From an uncultured cyanobacterium (GTDB taxonomy: Bacteria; Cyanobacteriota; Cyanobacteriia; PCC-6307; Cyanobiaceae): 41,709 nt of DNA. Made by a program: the position numbers and the translations under genes. The notes beneath the pieces are model-generated. The model was not told the origin of the DNA and ran no database searches. It saw nothing but the letters and a program-made list of their open reading frames with translations. Positions 16,232-23,125 of the stretch are shown here, one piece after another. Positions within the stretch are counted from its first letter, which is position 1; every line of letters begins with the position of its first letter. Where the stretch lies: positions 1 to 41,709 of the forward strand of contig CAIZOZ010000364.1 of NCBI GenBank assembly GCA_903934745.1, in the 5' to 3' direction.

Positions 16232-17887
16232 TCAGCTGCGACCGACGCTGCGGCCCATGCCCTGAAGGATGCCCCGTCCGATCAGGCCGATGGCCCGGCC
16301 CACCACCTGGGTGAGCAGCATCACCAGCAGATTTCCCAGCCCCCGCACCAGGCTGCGCAGTTGGGGCGCCAGGGCATCGCGGCTTTCCAGCGCCAGGGTG
16401 ACGGCCTGCTGCAACCAGCCGAGCTGACGCAACTCCTGGTCCCGCGGTTCCAGCAGATCGACCGTCTGGATGGCCCCGTGCTCCAGTCGGTAGAGGGGCC
16501 GGCGGCTCTCGTACACCTGGATCGGTCGCTCGAACCAGCTGCTCCAGCGCTGGCGGGCGTTGAGCTGGTTGCGCAGGCGTTCGAGATTGCGGGTGGCGAG
16601 CAGCTCCGGCCGCAGCAGGTAGCGACGCAACTCAGGCCAGTCGGCGCAGGCGGCGAGCACTTCGGCGCTGATCAACTCGGCGCTGCGCACCAGCCAATTG
16701 CTGAGCAGCAGTTCGAGATAAAGCAGCGCCTGGGGCTCATCGGGGGCCAGCAGCCGACCTTCGACCAGCAGGGGCCGGGCCTGGATCAACGTGCCGAGCA
16801 TCGGCACCGGATCGGGCAGGTCGCCGTCCAGCAGGGTCAGCTCACTGCTGGCCATCAGGATGGCCGCCACCGGGCGCAGATCGCCTTGCCAGGGCAGCTG
16901 CACATAGCTGCCTGCCATGTGGCGAAGCGCCTGGCGCCGCAGTTCGGGCTGCAGATCCTGCCAGCGTTGCAGCAGGGTCTCGCCGCCGACGCCATCGTGT
17001 TGCAGGCGCTGACGCAATTGCTCGAACTGTTCCAGCAGGGCCAGCAGCAGATCGCGGCGCCGATCGGGGTGGAGTCCGTCGAGGGCAAGCAACTGGCCGT
17101 GGTCCGGCAGCGCCGGCGCCGTGGCGGACTGGTTGAGGCGCTCGCGCAGCGCCTGCCACAGACCATCGGCACTGCGTTGCCGCAAGGTGATGGTCACGCC
17201 CCTGGCCGCAGGCGGCGGCGGTTGCTCCCGCCCATCGGTGCTGCCAGACCAAGCGAGGCCCAGCGGACCCCAGAGCCAGAGCAGCAACTGGCGGGCCGCC
17301 GCCAGTTCCCGCAGCCGGCCCAGCAGCAGCAGTTCGGCCAGCCAGGCTTCGGGGGGTGGATCCAGCAGGCGCCGGCAGACACGGGTTTCGGCATCGATCT
17401 GCTGCAGACCGCTGATCAACAGCCACTGGCCCAGGCCCAGGGCGGCCACGGCGTCCTGGCCACGCTCCGCCGTTGCAGCGGCGCCCAGCTCCACCACCCG
17501 GCCGCCACCGAGCAGGGTGGACACCGCCAGGCGCAAGCCGGCGGCATCGGGCTGGTCCAGCAGACCCTGGAGCGGGAGCTGCAGCAGAACACTCGTGGGA
17601 TAGCGATGGGCCTGGGGCAGCAACAGCAACACCGGTGCTGGCTGCCAGCGCTCCTGCAGCTGCTGCAGTTCGGCAGCCAGGGCCGCGGGCTCGGGCTGGG
17701 CACTCAGGCTCCAGATCACCAGCTGGGGAGCACCTTCAAGCTGCTCCGGCGCCGTGACCGGCTTCCAGGCTCCATCGCCCGCCGCCAGCCAGACCAGCAG
17801 ACCATCGCGTTGCAGCGGCTCAGCAAAAACCAGCAACTGGGCCGGAGACTGCGGCTGGGTTGGGACCGTTGGGTCGCGGCGGGCCAC
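16232..17887 (-). CDS. DUF3685 (Ycf55-like) protein with degenerate receiver domain
   Basis: 551 residues from a GTG start. The N-terminal 120 residues follow a response-regulator receiver pattern (LLVFAEPLQRDGLLVWL, PQLVIWSLSA, PAPVLLLLPQAH, LLQLPLQGLLD, then GGGRVVEL), but the acidic pair and the phospho-Asp are replaced (FAEP, VIWSL). The C-terminal 200 residues are the cyanobacteria/red-plastid DUF3685 region: LLLSNWLVRSAELISAEVL, LRRYLLRPELLATRNLERLRN, WFERPIQVYESRR, LLEPRDQELRQLGW and a hydrophobic end LLVMLLTQVVGRAIGLIGRG. It probably sits on a membrane by that end. Function is unknown in all members I know of. It lies next to the Fur gene but 155 bases apart. Confidence 0.88.
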   Translation of the reverse strand: MARRDPTVPTQPQSPAQLLVFAEPLQRDGLLVWLAAGDGAWKPVTAPEQLEGAPQLVIWSLSAQPEPAALAAELQQLQERWQPAPVLLLLPQAHRYPTSVLLQLPLQGLLDQPDAAGLRLAVSTLLGGGRVVELGAAATAERGQDAVAALGLGQWLLISGLQQIDAETRVCRRLLDPPPEAWLAELLLLGRLRELAAARQLLLWLWGPLGLAWSGSTDGREQPPPPAARGVTITLRQRSADGLWQALRERLNQSATAPALPDHGQLLALDGLHPDRRRDLLLALLEQFEQLRQRLQHDGVGGETLLQRWQDLQPELRRQALRHMAGSYVQLPWQGDLRPVAAILMASSELTLLDGDLPDPVPMLGTLIQARPLLVEGRLLAPDEPQALLYLELLLSNWLVRSAELISAEVLAACADWPELRRYLLRPELLATRNLERLRNQLNARQRWSSWFERPIQVYESRRPLYRLEHGAIQTVDLLEPRDQELRQLGWLQQAVTLALESRDALAPQLRSLVRGLGNLLVMLLTQVVGRAIGLIGRGILQGMGRSVGRS

Positions 17888-18042
17888 AAGGTGAGGCGAA
17901 TCAATTCACGTTAACGAGACTGGCGCTGCGAATCCAGCTCCCCCAGGAACTTGGCTGGAATGGCACAGGGAACAGCGGGAACGTGCCCGGTGGCTTGGCG
18001 GGATCTAGCCCGGCTTGAGCCGAACTCATTCGTTTCAGATCC
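17888..18042. other. Spacer between the Fur-type gene and the DUF3685 gene
   Basis: 155 bases holding no gene. A short CGGCT/AGCCG hairpin with a two-base loop follows the Fur stop on the minus strand, without a T tract, so it is not a convincing terminator. GTTAACGTGAATTGATTCG just before the GTG of the DUF3685 gene is AT-richer than its surroundings and may hold that gene's promoter, but no clear -10/-35 pair can be named. Confidence 0.3.
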
Positions 18043-18561
18043 TCAGTGGCCCTTGGGCCGGCCACAGAGATGCAGGGTGTAGGACTCAATTGTGAAGCCG
18101 GTGAGAGCTTCAATCTGGCGGAGCAATTCAGCAGGCAAGCTCACATCCAAATCCTGAATGGCACCGGACTGACTGCAGATCAGATGGCTGTGGGGATCGG
18201 CCCGATAGCCATACAGCCGGCCACTGGCGCGATCCAGGCATTCGATCACGCCAGCTGACTGCAGGGCTTCGAGGTTTTGGTAAACAGACGTGTGGCCGAT
18301 GTTGCGACCCTGATTATTGAGCTTTTCGAAGATATCCCGGGCACTGAGGTGGCTTTTTTCGGCCCAGAGCAGATCGAGCACCATGCGCCGTTGGCGGCTC
18401 AGGCGCATGCCCAGTTCCCGGCAACGGCGATAGACGTCTTCGACGCCTTGCAAAGCCGCCGGCCCTGCGGGGTTGGATTCGCCGCCGCAAAGCTCGCCGC
18501 TGGCAGGGTCCAGGTTAAAGCCGCTTTGGCTGGCGGGGGTAGGGATGGTGGCGATAGCCAC
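18043..18561 (-). CDS. Fur-family transcriptional regulator
   Basis: 172 residues. The N-terminal 37 residues are a loose extension. The winged helix begins VYRRCRELGMRLSRQRRMVL (about 43-62), followed by HLSARDIFEKLNNQ and the recognition helix IGHTSVYQNLEALQSAGVI. The dimerisation/metal domain has GYRADPHSHLICSQSGAIQDLD. The CxxC pairs that hold the structural zinc in Fur, Zur and PerR are absent: the first site reads ICSQSG and the last is a single Cys in LHLCGRPKGH. Metal or peroxide specificity therefore cannot be assigned; a PerR/FurC-like role is possible. It is transcribed alone or after hisA (91 bases). Family firm, ligand unknown. Confidence 0.9.
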   Translation of the reverse strand: MAIATIPTPASQSGFNLDPASGELCGGESNPAGPAALQGVEDVYRRCRELGMRLSRQRRMVLDLLWAEKSHLSARDIFEKLNNQGRNIGHTSVYQNLEALQSAGVIECLDRASGRLYGYRADPHSHLICSQSGAIQDLDVSLPAELLRQIEALTGFTIESYTLHLCGRPKGH

Positions 18562-18586
18562 GCGCGCGACCGGGGCAGTAAAGCCT

Positions 18587-18592
18587 GTTATA
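18587..18592 (-). promoter_or_regulatory. Candidate -10 element of the Fur-type gene
   Basis: TATAAC on the minus strand, 25 bases before the ATG, within the hyphen-symmetric CCTATAACAGG. No clear -35 hexamer is found 16-18 bases upstream. The short leader (about 15-20 bases) would suit a regulator that represses itself at this site. Confidence 0.35.
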
Positions 18593-18652
18593 GGAGAACG
18601 ATTCCGGCGCTGCCGGGTTGAGGCTCAGGCCAACTGGCGCCCTGCAGGCCCT

Positions 18653-19414
18653 TCAAGCCACAGGAAGGCTGACGGGATCCTGCAGCCGTTCGGGACCGAT
18701 CGCCTGCAGGGCTTCGGCCAGATCGAGGCGGCCGTCGTAGAGGGCGCGGCCGACAATCACCCCCTCCACCCCCAGGGGGGCCAGGCTCAACAGCGAGAGC
18801 AGGTCGGCCAGATCGCCGATGCCACCTGAGGCAATCACCGGGATCGAGCTGGCCTCAGCCATCGTGCGCAGGAACGCCAGATTCGGACCGGCCAGAGTGC
18901 CGTCGGTGGCGATATCGGTGGTGATCAGGGCGGCGACCGCCGAGCCTTCGAGGCTGCTGGCCAAGGCGCTGGCTTCCACCGTGCTGGCCTCGATCCAGCC
19001 CCGGGTTGCCACCCGGCCATCCTTGGCATCGATGCCCACCACAATGCGGCCGCGATGGCGGTCGGCCAGTTCGCGCACCAGCTCCGGCTGTTCCACCGCC
19101 ACCGTGCCGAGAATCACCCGATCCAGTCCGTAGGCCAACAGGGCTTCGGCCCGTTCAGCGCTGCGCACGCCACCGCCGAGCTGGACGGGAATCGAAAGAG
19201 CTGCAGTGATGGCTCGCACCACCCGATCATTGATCGGCTGTCCGGTGCGGGCGCCATCGAGATCCACCAGATGCAGCCGCTGGGCCCCCTGCCGCTGCCA
19301 CTCCAGGGCCTGGGCGATCGGATCATCGCTGAAGCGGGTCACCTGGCCGTAATCCCCCTGATGCAACCGGACGCACTGTCCGTCGAGCAGATCGATGGCA
19401 GGGATGACTTGCAT
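18653..19414 (-). CDS. hisA: ProFAR isomerase, histidine synthesis
   Basis: A 253-residue TIM-barrel enzyme that opens the ribose ring of ProFAR by Amadori rearrangement, the fourth step of histidine synthesis. MQVIPAIDLLDGQCVRLHQGDYG carries catalytic Asp8. FSDDPIAQALEWQ, LHLVDLDGA, VQLGGGVRS, VILGTVAVE, VVGIDAKDGRVATRGW (second catalytic Asp), TDIATDGTLAGPN, VIASGGIGD and VIVGRALYDG are the barrel-strand signatures. Length is normal. It is divergent from the CSP41-like gene with a 122-base gap that must hold both promoters. Confidence 0.97.
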   Translation of the reverse strand: MQVIPAIDLLDGQCVRLHQGDYGQVTRFSDDPIAQALEWQRQGAQRLHLVDLDGARTGQPINDRVVRAITAALSIPVQLGGGVRSAERAEALLAYGLDRVILGTVAVEQPELVRELADRHRGRIVVGIDAKDGRVATRGWIEASTVEASALASSLEGSAVAALITTDIATDGTLAGPNLAFLRTMAEASSIPVIASGGIGDLADLLSLLSLAPLGVEGVIVGRALYDGRLDLAEALQAIGPERLQDPVSLPVA

Positions 19415-19536
19415 ACGGCTCGCGGTGCACTGGCCCCATCATCAACCGTGCCCGTTGGCCCAGCGGATCGCCAACGTGGCCGGCGCGAGCGGCCCGCCCG
19501 AGCGTTTGAATGGCCAGGCATGGTTGGGGCTGGCTG

Positions 19537-20457
19537 ATGAAAATCCTGGTGATGGGCGGCACCCGCTTTGTCGGCCGACCCCTGGTGGCCCATCTGCTCG
19601 CAGCGGGTCACACGCTCACCCTGTTCACCCGCGGTCGCCAACCGCTGCCTGCAGGGGTGGAACATCTGGCCGGGGATCGCAGCAGCGAGGCGGGGCTCCT
19701 GGCCCTGGAGGGCCGGCGGTTCGATGTGATCGTCGACAGTTCCGGGCGCAGTCTTGACGACAGCCGGCGGGTGATCGAGCGCACCGGTGCCCCCAGCCAT
19801 CGCTTTGTTTACGTGAGTTCTGCCGGTGTCTATGCCGACAGTGAACTCTGGCCATTGGATGAAGAATCGCCGCTTGATCCGGCCAGTCGTCATGCCGGCA
19901 AAGCTGAAACCGAGGCCTGGTTACGGCAGCAGGCCATCCCGTTCACCAGCTTCCGACCCACCTACATCGTCGGCCCGGGCAATTACAACCCGGTCGAGAG
20001 CTGGTTCTTCGATCGCATCGTCCATGGCCGTCCCGTGCCCTTGCCCGGCGATGGCAGCACGATCACCCAGCTGGGCCATGTGGCCGATCTGGCAGCGGCC
20101 ATGGCCCGCTGCATCGAAGTGGAGGCCGCGACCAACCGGATCTACAACTGCAGTGGTGCCAAAGGAGTGACCTTCCATGGTCTGGTGAACGCCGCGGCCA
20201 GGGCCTGCGGCAAGGATCCCAGCCGTGTGGAGATTCGCTTCTTTGATCCGGCCGACCTCGATAAAAAAGCCCGCAAAGCCTTCCCCTTGCGGCTGGCCCA
20301 TTTCCTCACCGATATCCAGCGGCTGCGCCGGGAGCTGGCCTGGGAACCGGCCTTCGACCTCGAAGCCACCCTGAGCGACAGCTTTCAGCACGATTACAAC
20401 CTGCAACCGCCAACCCAGCCGGATTTCAGCGCCGACGCCGCCCTGTTGGCCCGCTGA
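19537..20457 (+). CDS. NAD-dependent epimerase/dehydratase, CSP41-like
   Basis: A 306-residue short-chain-type protein resembling plant CSP41 (chloroplast stem-loop RNA-binding protein) and its cyanobacterial relatives. The Rossmann motif is MKILVMGGTRFVGRPLVAHL. RFVYVSSAGVYAD follows, then SRHAGKAETEAWL, where the usual YxxxK dyad has His in place of Tyr (HAGK), as in CSP41. FRPTYIVGPGNYNPVESWFFDRI and DGSTITQLGHVADLA are also typical. I start at the second Met because the nine codons before it are not family-like. It may bind RNA rather than act on sugars; that is inference from CSP41. Confidence 0.9.
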   Translation: MKILVMGGTRFVGRPLVAHLLAAGHTLTLFTRGRQPLPAGVEHLAGDRSSEAGLLALEGRRFDVIVDSSGRSLDDSRRVIERTGAPSHRFVYVSSAGVYADSELWPLDEESPLDPASRHAGKAETEAWLRQQAIPFTSFRPTYIVGPGNYNPVESWFFDRIVHGRPVPLPGDGSTITQLGHVADLAAAMARCIEVEAATNRIYNCSGAKGVTFHGLVNAAARACGKDPSRVEIRFFDPADLDKKARKAFPLRLAHFLTDIQRLRRELAWEPAFDLEATLSDSFQHDYNLQPPTQPDFSADAALLAR

Positions 20458-20483
20458 GCCGGCAGGGAGCCTGACGGCTCAGC
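20453..20483 (+). terminator. Hairpin between convergent genes, possible two-way terminator
   Basis: GCTGAGCCG and CGGCTCAGC form a perfect nine-base stem around a 13-base loop. The left arm includes the stop codon of the CSP41-like gene. The gene on the other strand, pgsA, ends 41 bases away, so the hairpin could serve both. There is no clear T tract, so it is a weaker call than the terminator at 873-896. Confidence 0.45.
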
Positions 20484-20523
20484 GTGGTCGTTGTCGATGG
20501 TCACGGCCACCGGTTCGCGCCGT

Positions 20524-21174
20524 TCAGCTGCCGTTGTCCCGCCTGCCCTGCTGCAGGTAGCCAAGGGCTGAGCTGAGGGCCAGGAGCAGCGAGGGCCAGA
20601 ACAGCCACCAGCCGATCGCCCGCAGCAGCAGCGGCAGCTCGAAGCCCGCTGCACCGAAGCCGCCCGCCAGGGTCCAGTCGGCCGGCCAGAGCAGCAACAG
20701 CAACGCCAGGAACTGCAGGATCGTTTTGGCCTTGCCTCCCCAAGAGGCGGGCCCACCACTGCCCTGGCCGGCGCGCCAGCCCGAGATCAACAGTTCCCGC
20801 GCCAGCAGCAGCCAGATCGCCCAAAGCGGCAGGGCCCGCTCAGCGGCCAGCCAGAGCAGGGGGGCCGTCACCAGGATTTTGTCGGTGAGCGGATCGAGCC
20901 GCGCACCCCACACCGAACCGCCGCCACTGCGGCGGGCCAGGGCCCCATCGGCGGCATCGCTGAGCCCGCCCAGGAGCAACAGCACCCAGGCCAGAGCCTG
21001 ATGGCCGCCGGCCAGGGCCAGCAGCAGCGGCAGCCCCAGCAGCGCCCGGCTGATGGTGAGCAGATCGGCGAGGCGGCGCAGCTGGGGCTCCTGGAGACAG
21101 ATCGAGCCATTCTCACTGCTCAAGGCACGAGCAAATCGCGATCTCCAGCCGGCGCCGCAGCAGAATGCCCCCAT
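20524..21174 (-). CDS. pgsA: CDP-diacylglycerol-glycerol-3-phosphate phosphatidyltransferase
   Basis: An integral membrane enzyme of up to 216 residues that makes phosphatidylglycerol phosphate, needed for thylakoid PG. The CDP-alcohol transferase signature is complete: SDAADGALARR followed by GARLDPLTDK, giving the metal-binding Asp residues in DxxDGxxAR-x8-GxxxDxxxD. Four to five hydrophobic segments follow (ALAWVLLLLGG, LPLWAIWLLLAREL, ILQFLALLLLLW, LLLRAIGWWLFWPSLLLAL). The start is unsure: the upstream ATG lies only 14 bases from the start of the divergent CBS gene, and the core begins near LADLLTISRALLGLP, so an internal TTG about 50 bases downstream is also possible. Confidence 0.9.
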   Translation of the reverse strand: MGAFCCGAGWRSRFARALSSENGSICLQEPQLRRLADLLTISRALLGLPLLLALAGGHQALAWVLLLLGGLSDAADGALARRSGGGSVWGARLDPLTDKILVTAPLLWLAAERALPLWAIWLLLARELLISGWRAGQGSGGPASWGGKAKTILQFLALLLLLWPADWTLAGGFGAAGFELPLLLRAIGWWLFWPSLLLALSSALGYLQQGRRDNGS

Positions 21175-21188
21175 CCGGAAAATCCCGC

Positions 21189-21656
21189 ATGGTTGTCGAG
21201 CGCTCCGTTGCAGAGGTGATGAGCAGCCCCGTGCTGCAGGTGCGGCGCGATACGCCCCTCCAGGAGGCGGTGCAATTGATGAGCGACCATCACGTTTCCG
21301 GCCTGCCGGTGCTGGCCGAAACCGGTGAGCTGGTGGGCGAACTCACCGAAAAGGATCTGATGGTGAGGGAGAGCGGTTTCGATGCCGGCCCCTACGTGAT
21401 GCTGCTCGATGCCGTGATCTATCTGCGCAATCCGCTGCAGTGGGATCGGCAGGTGCATCAGGTGCTGGGCAATCTTGTCGGTGATGTGATGGGCACCCAT
21501 CCCCACAGCTGCAGCCAGCAGACCAGCCTGCCCGCTGCCGCCCGCCAGCTGCATGAAAACGGCATCCAGCGCCTGTTTGTACTCAATGAGGCCGGCCAAC
21601 TCGCGGGCGTGCTCACCCGCGGCGATGTGGTGCGGGCCCTGGCCGCCGAGGCCTGA
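21189..21656 (+). CDS. CBS-domain pair protein
   Basis: A 155-residue stand-alone Bateman module. The first CBS domain runs from SVAEVMSSPVLQVRRDTPL through VSGLPVLAETGELVGELTEKDLM. A connecting segment follows (FDAGPYVMLLDAVIYLRNPL). The second runs from VGDVMGTHPHSC through GIQRLFVLNEAGQLAGVLTRGDVVRAL. Such modules sense adenine nucleotides and regulate partners; no partner is indicated here. I start at MVVERSV; an upstream in-frame ATG at 21165 would overlap the pgsA start region. Family is firm, target unknown. Confidence 0.92.
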   Translation: MVVERSVAEVMSSPVLQVRRDTPLQEAVQLMSDHHVSGLPVLAETGELVGELTEKDLMVRESGFDAGPYVMLLDAVIYLRNPLQWDRQVHQVLGNLVGDVMGTHPHSCSQQTSLPAAARQLHENGIQRLFVLNEAGQLAGVLTRGDVVRALAAEA

Positions 21657-21677
21657 CCCAGGCGCCGCACTCGGGGC

Positions 21678-22448
21678 TCAAGCCTCGTGCCTGGCAGTTG
21701 CGGCGATCGTTTTGGCTGCTGTTCTGGCTGGGGTTCTGGCCGCTGGCCAGGCGACGATGGCGTCCTCGGCCACAACCCAGAGCTCGGCGGGCTGCGGGTA
21801 GGCATGGCCGCCCGTGAGGCGGCCGAAGGAGGGCAGCACCAACTGCTGGCGGCGCCGATCCAGGGCGAAGCAAGGCAAGCGCAGGCGATCACCGCCGCCA
21901 GCGAGCTGCACCACCGGATGCAAATGGCCACAGACATTGAGCAGGCCCGGGCGGGGATCGGGAGCATGGCTGAGCCAGAGGGGGCCGCTCGCCTGGGCTG
22001 GCTCCTGGGGCAGGCCCTCATGCCACTGACCACGGTCGTGGTTGCCACCGATCAACCGCAGGGGACAGCCAAGCAACGCCGGCAATGCCGCCAGCTTCTG
22101 CCGCAGGCTGCCGGTGAGACCCAGGCGGTCGTGGACCAGATCACCGAGCACGATCACCTGCTGCGGTCGCCACTGGTGGGCAAGCTCCAGCAGAGCATTA
22201 AGGGTTTGGGCGTCGCCGTCACTGGGCAGGGGAATGCCGTGAGCCTGGAAACTTTCGGCCTTGCCCAAATGCAGATCTGCCAGTAGCAGCAAGGACTGGG
22301 CTGGATCCCAGAGGGCCCGGGCGGCCAGCAGCTCCAGTCGATGGCCTTGCCAGACCAAGGCCGCCCGACTGGCGGGCGCGGAGCCTGGGGGTAGGGCCGA
22401 AGACTCGTTGGCAGGCTCTGGGGAAGGCTGCGTGACAGCAGGGGCCAT
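21678..22448 (-). CDS. pdeM: Ligase-associated DNA-repair phosphoesterase PdeM
   Basis: A 256-residue calcineurin-like metallophosphoesterase, one of four partners in the Lhr helicase/ligase/exonuclease repair set. Metal-site motifs in order: LLLADLHLGKAESFQAHGIP (DxH and the PdeM-typical KAE), VIVLGDLVHDR, RLIGGNHDRG and NVCGHLHPVV. The ATG (MAPAVTQPSPEP) overlaps the stop of the glutathione S-transferase gene as TGATG, which fixes the start and couples the two. The frame upstream is open but is only GST shadow. The C-terminal tail ARTPARTAAKTIAATARHEA is basic and Ala-rich. The other three cassette genes lie 4 kb away on the same strand. Confidence 0.92.
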   Translation of the reverse strand: MAPAVTQPSPEPANESSALPPGSAPASRAALVWQGHRLELLAARALWDPAQSLLLLADLHLGKAESFQAHGIPLPSDGDAQTLNALLELAHQWRPQQVIVLGDLVHDRLGLTGSLRQKLAALPALLGCPLRLIGGNHDRGQWHEGLPQEPAQASGPLWLSHAPDPRPGLLNVCGHLHPVVQLAGGGDRLRLPCFALDRRRQQLVLPSFGRLTGGHAYPQPAELWVVAEDAIVAWPAARTPARTAAKTIAATARHEA

Positions 22449-23062
22449 CAGCGCTGGCCCATCGCCAGCTGGTAGGCGGGCCGTTGCCGGGTGGCTTCGA
22501 TGCTGGCCTGCACGTGGGGGAAGGGGGCCAGATCCACCTGGGGGCAGAACAGGGGCAGGTAGGCCAGATAGGACTGGATGGCGCAATCGGCCGCTCCCCA
22601 GCCCGCCGCGGCGTCAGATCCGCAGCCGCCCAGCAGTGAAGGGCCAGCGCTGAGCAAGGAATCGAGGGTGGTCAGTTGCCGCTCCAGGTCCTCCGGTTTG
22701 GCGGCGGCCTGGATCAGGGCGGGCCCGAAACTGGCATTGGCGAACAACAGCCACTGCAGCGTCAACGAACGCCGAGCCGCACCAGCAGCCCCGACAAATT
22801 CCTGGCCGTGCTGTTCGGCCAGATGCTGGAGAATCGCGCCGCTTTCAAAGAGTTTCAGAGGCTCCCCATCCGGCCCGGCCAGGCTGTCGTCCACCAGGGC
22901 CGGCACTTTGCCGAAGGGATTCATCGCCAGGAAGGCTGGTTGCCGATGCTCGCCGGCGCCGAGATCGAGGCTGATCCACTGGTAGGCGATCCCCTTCTCC
23001 TCGAGATACCAGCGAACCATCGAGGCCCGACTGCGGGCGGCGCCATAGAGGGTCAGGCTCAT
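22448..23062 (-). CDS. Glutathione S-transferase family protein
   Basis: 204 residues. The N-terminal thioredoxin-like half is MSLTLYGAARSRASMVRWYLEEKGI, then NPFGKVPALVDD (cis-Pro) and LFESGAILQHLAEQHG (the ES glutathione gamma-glutamyl contact). The all-helical C-terminal half has LQWLLFANASFGPALI, a glycine-rich segment and DCAIQSYLAYLPLF. The usual N-terminal catalytic Ser, Tyr or Cys position is the Ser of AARSRAS. Likely role: glutathione-dependent detoxification or reduction; substrate unknown. It overlaps pdeM downstream and diverges from the AAA-polyferredoxin gene with a 63-base gap. Confidence 0.9.
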   Translation of the reverse strand: MSLTLYGAARSRASMVRWYLEEKGIAYQWISLDLGAGEHRQPAFLAMNPFGKVPALVDDSLAGPDGEPLKLFESGAILQHLAEQHGQEFVGAAGAARRSLTLQWLLFANASFGPALIQAAAKPEDLERQLTTLDSLLSAGPSLLGGCGSDAAAGWGAADCAIQSYLAYLPLFCPQVDLAPFPHVQASIEATRQRPAYQLAMGQR

Positions 23063-23125
23063 CGTGAAGCTGGAACGGCCAACCCATCATCCACGGTCCA
23101 GAATCGAAGCAGCCGTGGACTTGTT

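Noticed and set aside
16055..17914. A plus-strand open frame of about 619 codons
   Set aside because: It is the reverse reading of the DUF3685 gene, composed mainly of Gln, Gly and Arg, with no recognisable domain.
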